Shown here in pieces: positions 1 through 7,641 of a DNA stretch of 64,000 bases (position 1 is its first letter; every line of letters starts with the position of its first letter). The stretch is from Altererythrobacter epoxidivorans (GTDB lineage Bacteria > Pseudomonadota > Alphaproteobacteria > Sphingomonadales > Sphingomonadaceae), in contig NZ_CP012669.1 in assembly GCF_001281485.1 (NCBI RefSeq), positions 1,550,001 through 1,614,000 of the forward strand, in the 5' to 3' direction. The notes below the pieces were generated by a model. The model saw only the letters and a program-made list of their open reading frames with translations, was not told the origin of the DNA and did no database searches. The position numbers and the translations under genes were made by a program.

Positions 1-2
1 CG

Positions 3-59
3 CTCTACATCCCCAGCTGGGCTGAAATTACCCGGGTGATCGAGGATTGCAGGCCATAA
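3..59 (+). CDS. C-terminal tail of an unidentified protein (5' end outside window)
   Basis: An open frame enters from the left edge and ends at TAA 57-59, giving 18 residues ending ...EDCRP. The fragment is too short for a family assignment. Its short aromatic/proline opening (LYIPSW) resembles the tail of some short-chain dehydrogenases, but that is only a guess. A hairpin follows directly after the stop. Confidence 0.45.
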   Translation, partial: LYIPSWAEITRVIEDCRP

Positions 60-80
60 AAAAGCGCCCTCGGGGGCGCT
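58..80 (-). terminator. Hairpin with A/T tract, terminator-like on the minus strand
   Basis: AGCGCCC (63-69) pairs with GGGCGCT (74-80) around a 4-nt loop. Six A residues (58-63) precede it on the plus strand, so the intrinsic-terminator shape (stem then U-tract) reads on the minus strand. No convincing minus-strand gene runs into it, so it may act bidirectionally for the gene ending at 59 or stop antisense transcription. Confidence 0.45.
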
Positions 81-153
81 CGGCAACAGCGCTCAATTCT
101 GACGTGGGAAAACTTTTTTTCAAGCCTTGTTTTCGCGACTCGACTGACTCAAA

Positions 154-228
154 TTGACACCTGAGGCCAGCGGCGAAACGCGGTTCTCGGCCCCCGGTGA
201 AACGGTGTGGGTCTTGGCTCAAAAGCGC
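154..228 (+). promoter_or_regulatory. Possible promoter region of the ilvE leader transcript
   Basis: TTGACA at 154-159 is a perfect -35 hexamer, but no good -10 lies 16-18 nt downstream. From 81 to 228 I see no credible gene, only a T-tract at 113-120. A promoter must lie somewhere here if the leader ORF and terminator form their own transcript. Weak call. Confidence 0.2.
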
Positions 229-243
229 GAAAGGAGGTGATCC
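229..243 (+). promoter_or_regulatory. Extended Shine-Dalgarno, full complement of the 16S rRNA 3' end
   Basis: GAAAGGAGGTGATCC is the exact reverse complement of the conserved 16S rRNA tail GGATCACCTCCTTTC, 15 consecutive bases. Natural Shine-Dalgarno sites usually match 4-8. The GGAGG core sits 7 nt before ATG 245, ideal spacing for initiation. The length suggests extreme ribosome affinity, a pausing element, or an RNA that titrates the anti-SD. Confidence 0.75.
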
Positions 244-244
244 G

Positions 245-301
245 ATGTCTCATGGTTCAGTAGAGAGGTCGGCAAGTTTCCGCGCGGAGCACTATCGGTA
301 A
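245..301 (+). CDS. 18-residue leader-type ORF upstream of ilvE
   Basis: ATG 245 to TAA 299-301 encodes MSHGSVERSASFRAEHYR. It is supported by the 15-nt perfect Shine-Dalgarno just upstream, not by length or homology. It has one Val and no Ile or Leu, so it does not look like a classical branched-chain attenuation peptide; it is rich in Ser, Arg and Glu. It is followed by a 7-bp hairpin (328-346) and a strong terminator (354-398) before ilvE. Possible roles are a leader peptide, a short secreted or regulatory peptide, or the translated part of a small RNA. Function unknown. Confidence 0.5.
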   Translation: MSHGSVERSASFRAEHYR

Positions 302-327
302 CATCTTTTACCCTTAGAGGCTTCGTG

Positions 328-346
328 AGCGGCGCTTACCGCCGCT
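328..346 (+). promoter_or_regulatory. Leader hairpin before the terminator
   Basis: AGCGGCG (328-334) and CGCCGCT (340-346) form a perfect 7-bp stem with a 5-nt loop, 26 nt after the leader stop codon and 8 nt before the terminator stem. Its position fits a pause or anti-terminator-type element, but I see no strong alternative pairing with the terminator. Confidence 0.45.
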
Positions 347-353
347 GACCATG

Positions 354-398
354 AAAGGGCGTTTCCACCTACGGGCGTGGAAGCGCCCTTTTCATTTT
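354..398 (+). terminator. Strong intrinsic terminator between leader ORF and ilvE
   Basis: The 15-nt arm at 354-368 pairs with 377-391 with one G-T wobble, around an 8-nt loop, and is followed by a T-rich tail (389-398). This is one of the most stable terminators in the window. It lies 51 nt upstream of the ilvE start, so transcription from the leader either stops here (a discrete RNA of about 150-250 nt) or is conditionally read through into ilvE. Confidence 0.8.
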
Positions 399-449
399 GG
401 TCGCTACAAAATCTTGCCCTGCCAGCCGTGCCGCGATACGCGCGGTCAC

Positions 450-1529
450 ATGGAATTCGAGCACATCCCCCATCCCGCCCCGACCGCGGACGACGCGCGC
501 GAACAGGCCATAGCCAACCCCGGCTTCGGTACGGTGTTCACCGATCACATGGCTGTGGTCGATTACGACGCGGCAAAAGGCGGCTGGTACAGCGCAACCC
601 TGGGTCCGCGCCAGCCGATCGCGCTCGATCCGGCGGCAAGCGTGCTGCACTATGCGCAGGAAATTTTCGAAGGGATGAAGGCATACCGTCTTGCCGATGG
701 CTCGATGGGTCTGTTCCGCCCGCTGGAGAACGCACGGCGCTACAACGCATCGGCGCGGCGCATGGCGATGCCCGAACTGCCCGAAGAGCTGTTCCTCGAA
801 TCCGTGCGCCAGGTCGTCGATGCCGACAAGGACTGGTTCCCCACGGTCGAAGGCGGCTCGCTCTATATCCGTCCATTCATGTTTGCCTCGGAAGCGTTTC
901 TGGGCGTGCGCCCGGCGACGCAATACAAGCACATCGTGATTCTCAGCCCCGCCGGAAACTACTTCAAGTCCGGCTCGCCGGCGGTCAGCATCTGGGTATC
1001 CGAATATAGCCGCGCTGCACCCGGCGGAACCGGCGCTGCCAAGACCGGCGGTAACTATGCCGCCAGCCTCGTTCCCACCGGCGAAGCCTTTGCCAAGGGG
1101 CACGACCAGGTGCTGTTCCTCGATGCTGTCGAGAAGAAGTGGATCGAGGAACTGGGCGGCATGAACCTGTTCTTCGTCATGGATGACGGCCGCGTCATCA
1201 CTCCCCCGCTTACCGGCACGATCCTGCCTGGCATTACCCGTGACAGCCTAATCACGCTGCTGCGCGAGGAAGGGCTCGAAGTTTCGGAAGAAATGTACTC
1301 GCTCGACCAGTGGCGCGATGATGCGCAGTCGGGCAAGTTGGTCGAGACGATGGCGTGCGGCACCGCAGCCGTGGTCACGCCAGTCGGCACGGTCGAGGGG
1401 ACGAACGGCAAGTTCAACATCGGCAATGGCGGCCCGGGTGAACTGACCAGCAAGATCCGCGCAAAGCTCGTCGGCATCCAGCGCGGCACGGTCGAAGACA
1501 CCCACGGCTGGGTGACGAAGCTGGATTGA
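450..1529 (+). CDS. ilvE: Branched-chain amino-acid aminotransferase
   Basis: PLP-dependent fold-type IV transaminase that interconverts Leu/Ile/Val and their 2-keto acids, in the cytosol. The 359-residue length fits class II (eukaryote-like) BCATs. The Schiff-base lysine is K198 in [13 protein letters not shown]; the phosphate-binding [12 protein letters not shown] is near the C-terminus. I start at ATG 450 (MEFEHIPHP) because the in-frame ATG at 351 lies inside the terminator stem and would add 33 unrelated residues. trhO follows 4 nt after the stop, so they are probably cotranscribed. Confidence 0.95.
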   Translation: MEFEHIPHPAPTADDAREQAIANPGFGTVFTDHMAVVDYDAAKGGWYSATLGPRQPIALDPAASVLHYAQEIFEGMKAYRLADGSMGLFRPLENARRYNASARRMAMPELPEELFLESVRQVVDADKDWFPTVEGGSLYIRPFMFASEAFLGVRPATQYKHIVILSPAGNYFKSGSPAVSIWVSEYSRAAPGGTGAAKTGGNYAASLVPTGEAFAKGHDQVLFLDAVEKKWIEELGGMNLFFVMDDGRVITPPLTGTILPGITRDSLITLLREEGLEVSEEMYSLDQWRDDAQSGKLVETMACGTAAVVTPVGTVEGTNGKFNIGNGGPGELTSKIRAKLVGIQRGTVEDTHGWVTKLD

Positions 1530-1533
1530 TAGG

Positions 1534-2475
1534 ATGACGGAAACTCCGCCGATCACCGTCGCGGCCCTGTATCACTTCACGCCGTTTGCAGACCCGGCCG
1601 CGATCCGTGGCCCGCTGCTCTCCTTGTGCGAAGAAGTCGGTACGCGCGGCACCCTGCTGCTCGCCCGTGAAGGCATCAACGGCACCATCGCAGGCAGCGA
1701 GAATGCCATTGCCCAGGTGCTCGGCCATATCCGCGCGCTTCCGGGATGCGCTGATCTCGAGGTCAAATTCTCTTACGCCGACCAGATGCCCTTCAACCGC
1801 ATGAAGGTGCGGCTGAAGAAGGAAATCGTGACCATGGGCGAACCGGACATCGATCCGACGCTTTCGGTCGGTCACTACGTCGATGTGCAGGACTGGAATG
1901 CGTTGATCTCCGATCCGGACACGATCGTGATCGACACACGCAACGATTACGAGGTTGCGATCGGTACCTTTCAGGGCGCGGTCGATCCGGAAACCGCCAG
2001 CTTCCGTGATTTTCCCGAATGGTTTCGTGAACACCGGGACGAATTGCTCGAGGGCAAGAAGAAAGTCGCGATGTTCTGCACCGGCGGAATTCGCTGCGAG
2101 AAATCGACCAGCTTCCTGCGCAAGGAAGGGATAGACGACGTCTATCACCTGAAGGGCGGCATCCTGAAATATCTGGAGGAAGTGCCAGCCGATCAGAGCC
2201 TGTGGGATGGCGAGTGCTTCGTTTTCGATGAGCGCGTTTCGGTCGGCCACGGGCTGGAACAGGGCGACTACACGCTCTGCCGCGCCTGCCGGAGGCCGCT
2301 GACAGCAGGGCAGCGCGCGTCCGACGACTACGTCGAAGGCATCAGTTGCCCGCTTTGCGTGGACGAGCGGACAGAGGAACAGCGCGCCCGCTATGCCGAA
2401 CGACAGAAACAGGCCGAGCTCGCGAAAAAGCGCGGCGAACGTCACGTCGGCGCCGACAGCGCCAGCAGGAAGTGA
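1534..2475 (+). CDS. trhO: tRNA uridine(34) hydroxylase (rhodanese family, TrhO/YceA)
   Basis: Oxygen-dependent hydroxylation of wobble U34, the first step of 5-(carb)oxymethoxyuridine formation in tRNA. 313 residues: N-terminal ferredoxin-like region, then a rhodanese domain at about 120-220 with active-site Cys182 in CTGGIRC, then a C-terminal CxxC-rich segment (CRACRRP, CPLC). Length and motif match the family. It starts 4 nt after ilvE and its stop overlaps the GTG of the next GST gene, suggesting a three-gene operon. Confidence 0.95.
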   Translation: MTETPPITVAALYHFTPFADPAAIRGPLLSLCEEVGTRGTLLLAREGINGTIAGSENAIAQVLGHIRALPGCADLEVKFSYADQMPFNRMKVRLKKEIVTMGEPDIDPTLSVGHYVDVQDWNALISDPDTIVIDTRNDYEVAIGTFQGAVDPETASFRDFPEWFREHRDELLEGKKKVAMFCTGGIRCEKSTSFLRKEGIDDVYHLKGGILKYLEEVPADQSLWDGECFVFDERVSVGHGLEQGDYTLCRACRRPLTAGQRASDDYVEGISCPLCVDERTEEQRARYAERQKQAELAKKRGERHVGADSASRK

Positions 2476-3101
2476 CCGCGCTTACGATCCTCTATTCCTT
2501 TCGCCGATGCCCTTATGCGATGCGCGCACGCATGGCGCTATGGATCAGTGGAACACGCTGCGAGCTGCGCGAGGTGAAGCTGGCAGACAAGCCTGATGCC
2601 ATGCTCGAAGCATCGCCGAAGGGGACCGTGCCCGTCGTGATGTTGCCGGACGGCCAAATTATCGACGAAAGCATCGACGTGATGCGCTGGGCGCTTGGCC
2701 GAAACGATCCCGAGGGGTGGCTGGCGGGTGATGACCGCGAACTGCTCGCGCAAGTCGATGGTCCGTTCAAGCACCACCTCGACCGCTACAAATACTTCAC
2801 GCGGTATGACACCGACCCGCAAGAGCATCGCTCGGCTGCGCTGGACATCCTGAGATCGCTGGACAAGCGGTTGGCGAAGAACGGGCAGCTATGCGGCCCC
2901 CAGCGTACCCTCGCCGACATGGCGACATTCCCTTTTATCCGCCAGTTCGCGAACCATGACCGCGCATGGTTCGAGGCGCAGGCATTGCCGCATCTTCATC
3001 CCTGGCTAGCCGGGCACCTTGCCTCCGAAATCTTCGCCACGATCATGGCCAAGCATGTTCCGTGGAAATCCGGAGACGAACCGGTGCTGTTCGCTTCCTA
3101 G
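2472..3101 (+). CDS. Glutathione S-transferase family protein
   Basis: 209 residues with a thioredoxin-like N-terminal GST fold opening [19 protein letters not shown]; the CPY motif sits where glutaredoxin and omega-type GSTs carry the catalytic cysteine. The substrate-binding helical domain follows from about residue 85. GTG 2472 overlaps the trhO stop (GTGA) and has AGGAA just upstream; longer in-frame starts lie deep inside trhO and lack GST homology. The 3' end overlaps the convergent nadE stop codon (3098-3101). Substrate unknown. Confidence 0.85.
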   Translation: MTALTILYSFRRCPYAMRARMALWISGTRCELREVKLADKPDAMLEASPKGTVPVVMLPDGQIIDESIDVMRWALGRNDPEGWLAGDDRELLAQVDGPFKHHLDRYKYFTRYDTDPQEHRSAALDILRSLDKRLAKNGQLCGPQRTLADMATFPFIRQFANHDRAWFEAQALPHLHPWLAGHLASEIFATIMAKHVPWKSGDEPVLFAS

Positions 3102-5410
3102 AGCGGCGGCAGGCCTTCGGACAGTTCTGCCAGCCACACATCCGCCACCGCATCGCTTGGTGCGCGCCAGTCGCCTCGCGGGCTCAGCGCGCCGCCTGCG
3201 GAAACCTTTGGCCCATTGGGAATCGCGCTGCGCTTGAACTGGCTGAAAGCGAAAAAGCGGCGCAGGAATTTCTCCAGCCACTGCGCAATCGTCGCCAGCG
3301 TGTAGGCGTTCTTCTCGTCATCGGGGAACCCCGCAGGCCATAAGCCCGCCTCGGCATCTTTCCAGGCGTGCCAGGCGAGGAACGCGATCTTGCTGGGCCG
3401 CTGCCCCCAACGAATCGTGTGATGAAGGAAAAAGTCGTTGAGCTCGTAAGGGCCGATGATGCTTTCCGTGCTCTGGATTTCGCCTTTCGCGTCGGCAGGA
3501 ACGAGCTCTGGCGAAATCTCTGTATCTAGGATCGACATCAGCACCTTGTCGGTCGCCTTGTCGAACTGCTCGGTGCCGACCGCCCAACGGATGAGGTACT
3601 GGATCAGGGTCTTGGGCACGCCCGAATTGACCGCATAGTGACTCATCTGGTCGCCCACCCCGTAGGTACACCAGCCGAGCGCCAGCTCGCTCAGATCGCC
3701 GGTGCCGATAACGAACCCCGAATAGTGTCCGGCAAGGCGGAACAGATAATCTGTCCTAAGGCCTGCCTGCACATTCTCGAATGTGACGTCATAGACCGGC
3801 TCTCCGTCGGCGAAGGGGTGGTCCATATCCTCGAGCATGCGGGTCGCCGCCGGCCTGATGTCGATCTCCTCGGCCGTGATGCCAAGCGCCTCCATCAGCT
3901 TCCACGCGTTCGACTTGGTGTGATCCGACGTACCGAAACCGGGCATGGTGTAGCCACGGATCGTGCTGCGCGGCAGGCCCAGCCGGTCGCAGCATTTCGC
4001 CGCGACGATCAGGGCATGGGTGGAATCGAGCCCACCCGACACGCCGATGACCATGCATTTCGCATGGGTTGCCTCGAGCCTGCGCATCAACCCGTCGACC
4101 TGGATGTTGAATGCTTCGTAGCAATCTTCATCCAGCTTGTTCTGGCGATTGGGCACAAAGGGGAAGCGGCGGATGGGCCGGATCAGGCCGCGATCTTTTG
4201 CATGAGAGGCAAGCGAGAATGTCACTGTGCGGAAGCTGTCTTCCGGCCGGCCCGCTGCTTCGGCCGCGTCGTTGAAGGTCTGCATACGCTGGCGCTCCGC
4301 GACGAGCCTTTCACAATCGACGTCCGCAATCGACAGTTCGGCATCAAGGCTGAAACGCTCGCTTTCTGCCAGCAGATCTCCAAGTTCATAGGTCATGCCC
4401 TGACCGTCCCACGCGAGATCGGTGGTGCTTTCGCCGTGGCCGCTGGCGGAATAGACATAAGCGCAGACCGCGCGCGAGCTCTGCGCACGGGCCAGCAAAT
4501 GTCGTTCGTCCGACTTGCCGATGGTGATGTTGGAAGCGGAGAGGTTGGCGATGACGGTCGCACCCGCCAATGCGCCGGTGGTCGAAGGCGGCGTCGGCGA
4601 CCAGTAATCCTCGCAGATCTCGACGAAGATCTTGCAACCCGGCAGGTTGTCGGCAGAAAAAATCAGGTCGGTTCCGAACGGGACTTCGCTTCCGGCCACG
4701 GTGATCGTCTTGCCCTGGATCGACCGTCCATGCGCGAACCACCGCTTCTCGTAGTACTCGCGATAATTGGGTAAGTAGCTTTTCGGGATAACGCCGAGCA
4801 GTTCACCGCCTGCAATCGCAAGCGCGCAATTGTAGATGCGATCATTGTGGCGCAGGGGGGCGCCCACCAGCAGGCAAGGTGCAAGTTCAGCGCTCGCGGC
4901 AACGATCTTCGCCACGCCCTTTTCCGCGGCATCGAGCATGGCGTTCTGAAGATGCAGGTCGTCAATCGCGTAGGAAGAAATGCAGAGTTCGGGATAAACC
5001 ACCAGGTCCACGCCTGCATCATGAGCCCGCCGCGCCTCTGATATTATGCCCTCTACATTGTAATCGACGTCGGCAGTGCGCGTGCGCGGAGTGGACGTCG
5101 CAACCCTCAGGAAACCGTGCTTTCTCAGATCGTAAAAGGCGTGATTGCGATTGTCGGCCGACATTGAGCGCTTCGATCTTGATGCAGAGCCGTCACTGCC
5201 GACAGGCTCGAGCCAGTCGCTCGGCTCGCAGATGCCGAGCTCGGCAAGTTTCTTCTGGACCTGCGCGCGGGCAATACGTCCCTTCGCCTCCCAGCCATAA
5301 ACCGTCCTGCTAGGCCACGGGTCGCCATATTGCGCGCCGAATTCCTCGGCTGAGAGCGGTGGATTGTGCGCTTCGCGCCACTTGCGAATCTTGAGACCTG
5401 CCAGATGCAT
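3098..5410 (-). CDS. nadE: Glutamine-dependent NAD+ synthetase with HTH-like N-terminal extension
   Basis: Final step of NAD synthesis: amidation of deamido-NAD with glutamine as ammonia donor. The nitrilase-type glutaminase domain shows the Glu (VVYPELC), Lys (GVIPKSYLPNY) and Cys (FVEICEDYW) catalytic residues; the synthetase domain has the PP-loop GVSGGLDSTHAL. Ordinary NadE begins near HAFYDLRKHGFLRVA, which matches ATG 5164 (688 aa). Here the frame is open a further 82 codons upstream to ATG 5410, adding a helix-turn-helix-like domain. Whether the 770-residue fusion is made or NadE starts at 5164 is open; neither ATG has a strong ribosome site. Topoisomerase IB lies just upstream. Confidence 0.9.
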   Translation of the reverse strand: MHLAGLKIRKWREAHNPPLSAEEFGAQYGDPWPSRTVYGWEAKGRIARAQVQKKLAELGICEPSDWLEPVGSDGSASRSKRSMSADNRNHAFYDLRKHGFLRVATSTPRTRTADVDYNVEGIISEARRAHDAGVDLVVYPELCISSYAIDDLHLQNAMLDAAEKGVAKIVAASAELAPCLLVGAPLRHNDRIYNCALAIAGGELLGVIPKSYLPNYREYYEKRWFAHGRSIQGKTITVAGSEVPFGTDLIFSADNLPGCKIFVEICEDYWSPTPPSTTGALAGATVIANLSASNITIGKSDERHLLARAQSSRAVCAYVYSASGHGESTTDLAWDGQGMTYELGDLLAESERFSLDAELSIADVDCERLVAERQRMQTFNDAAEAAGRPEDSFRTVTFSLASHAKDRGLIRPIRRFPFVPNRQNKLDEDCYEAFNIQVDGLMRRLEATHAKCMVIGVSGGLDSTHALIVAAKCCDRLGLPRSTIRGYTMPGFGTSDHTKSNAWKLMEALGITAEEIDIRPAATRMLEDMDHPFADGEPVYDVTFENVQAGLRTDYLFRLAGHYSGFVIGTGDLSELALGWCTYGVGDQMSHYAVNSGVPKTLIQYLIRWAVGTEQFDKATDKVLMSILDTEISPELVPADAKGEIQSTESIIGPYELNDFFLHHTIRWGQRPSKIAFLAWHAWKDAEAGLWPAGFPDDEKNAYTLATIAQWLEKFLRRFFAFSQFKRSAIPNGPKVSAGGALSPRGDWRAPSDAVADVWLAELSEGLPPL
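5165..5410 (-). other. HTH/XRE-like segment fused in frame to NadE
   Basis: Residues 1-82 of the 5410 reading: MHLAGLKIRKWREAHN..., then TVYGWEAKGRIARAQVQKKLAELG and CEPSDWLEP. The pattern (short helices, RTVYGWEAKGRIA recognition-like segment) looks like a small Cro/XRE-type regulator of about 75 residues. A TGA in another frame lies close after the DWLEP end, so a one-base difference would make this a separate gene. It starts 11 nt downstream of a perfect palindrome, as autoregulated small repressors often do. Function inferred only. Confidence 0.5.
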
Positions 5411-5420
5411 AGGTGAATGA

Positions 5421-5437
5421 GTATCCCTAAAGGATAC
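5421..5437. promoter_or_regulatory. Palindrome GTATCC-N5-GGATAC, putative operator
   Basis: Perfect 6-bp inverted repeat with a 5-nt spacer, located between the topoisomerase stop (5450) and ATG 5410 of the HTH-NadE frame. Size and position suit a dimeric regulator binding over the start region. Partner not known; the adjacent HTH-like segment is the obvious candidate. Confidence 0.5.
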
Positions 5438-5449
5438 ATGAAGCAAGAA

Positions 5450-6478
5450 TTATGCGGCGAGTAGCTCTGCCGAACTCGGGCATTTTTCCAACAAGGCGAT
5501 CAGACCGCGCTCCGCCCGCGTCAGCCATCGGGTCGCGCGCGGCAAGTCAGTCTCACCACGCCAATCTTCCTGCCGATCGACGAGTTCGATCACGGCGGGA
5601 TGGATATAGCTCTTGCGGGCGATTGCAGGCGTATTACCCAGCTTGTCCGAAACGCAGTCCAGCAGCGCGCCGATCGTGATCGGATCGCTCGCATCGTAAA
5701 GGCATTCGAACCCCGTCACGCTGGCGTGCCAGGTCCGGAAATTCTTGGCGGTGAAATCGTCGCCCATCGTTTCGCGCAAATACTCGTTCACATCGCACGA
5801 AGCGACTGCCTGGTGCTCGCCCTCGTCATCGACATATTTGAACAGGTTTTGTCCGGGCAGATCCTGCATCCGCCGGATGACCTTGGCGAGGCTACCGTCG
5901 GTCAAAACGACTTCGCGCTGCTTGCCGCCCTTCCCCTTGTACCGCAGTCTCAGAGTCTTGCCGGTCAGCTCGGCGTGCCGCTGCCTCAGGGTCGTGGCGC
6001 CAAAGCTCTTGTTGCGCTGCGCGTAACCCTCGTTCCCGATCCGCACGGCACCCAGATCTAGAAGGCGTACGACGCTCGCAATCGCGCGCTCACGCGTCAG
6101 CTTCCGGCCAGCAAGGTCGTCTTCAACACGCTTGCGCACCAGCGGCAACAGATTCCCGAAGGCGAGGCAGCGGTCGAATTTCTCGCTTTCGCGCTGGAGA
6201 CGGAAATCGGGATGATAACGGTACTGCTTGCGGCCGCGCGCATCATATCCTGTCGCAAGGATGTGCCCGTTCGGGGCGGGGCAATACCATTCGTCGGTAT
6301 AGGCAGGCGGCAGCGCGATGGCGTTCAGCCGCTTGCGCTCTGCATCGTCCGTAATCAGCCTTCCTTGCGGATCGTAATAGGCAAATCCCTTGCCCGCACC
6401 GCGCCGCGAAATGCCCGGCAGACTGTCGTCCACAAAGATAAGTTTTTCCATAGCTTGTTGGAAATGCGCTGGCGTCAT
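5450..6478 (-). CDS. DNA topoisomerase IB (poxvirus/eukaryotic type)
   Basis: Relaxes DNA supercoils through a 3'-phosphotyrosine. 342 residues from ATG 6478 (MTPAHFQQAMEKL). The bacterial TopIB N-domain (GISRRGAGKGFAYYD, NAIALPPAYTDEWYCP) is followed by a catalytic domain with KGKGGKQREV, TFRTWH-like FRTWHASV and the active-site Tyr near residue 291 in ARKSYIHP. TTG 6493 is an alternative start with no better ribosome site. It is uncommon in bacteria but recurrent in Sphingomonadales. It ends 40 nt before the HTH-NadE ATG. Confidence 0.92.
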   Translation of the reverse strand: MTPAHFQQAMEKLIFVDDSLPGISRRGAGKGFAYYDPQGRLITDDAERKRLNAIALPPAYTDEWYCPAPNGHILATGYDARGRKQYRYHPDFRLQRESEKFDRCLAFGNLLPLVRKRVEDDLAGRKLTRERAIASVVRLLDLGAVRIGNEGYAQRNKSFGATTLRQRHAELTGKTLRLRYKGKGGKQREVVLTDGSLAKVIRRMQDLPGQNLFKYVDDEGEHQAVASCDVNEYLRETMGDDFTAKNFRTWHASVTGFECLYDASDPITIGALLDCVSDKLGNTPAIARKSYIHPAVIELVDRQEDWRGETDLPRATRWLTRAERGLIALLEKCPSSAELLAA

Positions 6479-6592
6479 TTCGGTTTCCGACAAGCGATCG
6501 TTTCAGATTTGACACTGCTTCTTGGCTTGCAGCCAGTCCTGCCGGCGCCCAGATTGGCTGCCATAAAGAACATGATCCAAGCGGAGCCAGCG

Positions 6593-7447
6593 ATGTCCGA
6601 CAATACCTATACCCCGCCCCCGGTCTGGAAATACGACAACCAGGACGGCGGTCGCTTCACCGGCATCAACCGGCCGACAGCTGGCCCCCGCGAAGAACGC
6701 GACCTGCCTGTGGGAGAACATCCCTTCCAGCTCTATTCGCTCGCGACGCCAAACGGCGTGAAGGCGACCGTCATGTTCGAGGAATTGCTCGAAGCCGGGC
6801 ACAGCGGGGCGGAATACGACGCCTGGATCGTCAACATCATGGAAGGCGACCAGTTCACGAGCGGCTTTGTCGATATCAACCCCAATTCGAAGATTCCGGC
6901 GCTGCTCGACCGGAGCGGTGACAAGCCTTTCCGCATCTTCGAATCCGGCGCGATCCTGGTTCACCTGGCGGAGAAATTCGGCGCTTTCCTCCCGACCGAT
7001 CCTGCCGCCCGTGCAGAGGTGTTGAGCTGGGTATTCTGGCAGGTCGGCACGGGGCCATTCATCGGCGGCGGGTTCGGTCATTTCTACGCCTATGCGCCGG
7101 AAAAATGGGAATACCCCATCAACCGCTATGCGATGGAGGCTAAGCGTATCTTCGACGTCGCCGACCGCCAGCTGGGTGAAACCCGCTTCCTCGCAGGCGA
7201 CGAATACACCATTGCCGACATTGCGAATTGGCCGTGGCTATCGCCCTTTGTTTACAACGCGATCTACAACGACGCGGGCACGTTCCTCTCGATCGCAGAA
7301 TACGAAAATCTCGTCAGGTGGGCGAAAGAGATTGCAGCACGTCCCGCCGTCCGTCGTGGCCGGATCGTCAACAGAAGCTGGGGCGAAGACGACGAAAAGC
7401 TGCTCAATCGCCACGGCGCGAGCGATTTCGAGGGCAAGAAATACTGA
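6593..7447 (+). CDS. yghU: Glutathione-dependent disulfide-bond oxidoreductase (YghU-type GST)
   Basis: Nu-class GST-like protein that reduces disulfides or organic peroxides using two glutathiones. 284 residues from ATG 6593 (MSDNTYTPPPVWKYD); the family starts the same way (about 288 aa). Conserved segments include PVGEHPFQLYSLATPNGVK, NPNSKIPALLD, FESGAILVHLAEKFG and GGGFGHFYAYAPEKWEYP. An in-frame ATG at 6572 would add 7 residues. It is divergent from topoisomerase IB. Confidence 0.92.
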   Translation: MSDNTYTPPPVWKYDNQDGGRFTGINRPTAGPREERDLPVGEHPFQLYSLATPNGVKATVMFEELLEAGHSGAEYDAWIVNIMEGDQFTSGFVDINPNSKIPALLDRSGDKPFRIFESGAILVHLAEKFGAFLPTDPAARAEVLSWVFWQVGTGPFIGGGFGHFYAYAPEKWEYPINRYAMEAKRIFDVADRQLGETRFLAGDEYTIADIANWPWLSPFVYNAIYNDAGTFLSIAEYENLVRWAKEIAARPAVRRGRIVNRSWGEDDEKLLNRHGASDFEGKKY

Positions 7448-7474
7448 GCCTGGCTAGCTGGCCCGACTTGGGGC

Positions 7475-7502
7475 TTCACATTGCGGGACAGGGCGCTATA
7501 GG
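7475..7502 (+). promoter_or_regulatory. Putative tRNA-Gln promoter
   Basis: TTCACA (7475-7480) and TATAGG (7497-7502) are separated by 16 nt, about 28 nt before the mature tRNA 5' end. The -10 lies within an inverted repeat GGGCGCT (7491-7497)/AGCGCCC (7504-7510), which might instead terminate yghU although it has no T-tract. Confidence 0.35.
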
Positions 7503-7529
7503 GAGCGCCCCGCCTGCATGGCGGCCTGC

Positions 7530-7604
7530 TGGGGTGTAGCCAAGCGGTAAGGCACCGGTTTTTGGTACCGGCATGCGCAGGTTCGAATCCTGCCACCCCA
7601 GCCA
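7530..7604 (+). tRNA. tRNA-Gln (anticodon UUG)
   Basis: Acceptor arms TGGGGTG (7530-7536) and CACCCCA (7594-7600) pair perfectly, with discriminator G7601 and encoded CCA 7602-7604. Anticodon stem CCGGT/ACCGG encloses loop TTTTGGT with anticodon TTG at 7562-7564. The T-arm GCAGG-TTCGAAT-CCTGC is canonical. 75 nt. Confidence 0.97.
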
Positions 7605-7641
7605 CCTTCACAAGATGCTCTGGAATTCGCGGCGGATCGCG

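Noticed and set aside
28..222. 64-codon minus-strand frame at the left edge
   Set aside because: Crosses the terminator-like hairpin, has no ribosome site and no homology signal.
351..449. Longer ilvE start at ATG 351
   Set aside because: It lies inside the terminator stem; the added residues are unlike the family N-terminus.
1414..2445. 343-codon minus-strand frame
   Set aside because: Antisense shadow of trhO/ilvE in GC-rich DNA; trhO is unmistakable.
3638..4774. 378-codon plus-strand frame
   Set aside because: Antisense to nadE; no motifs.
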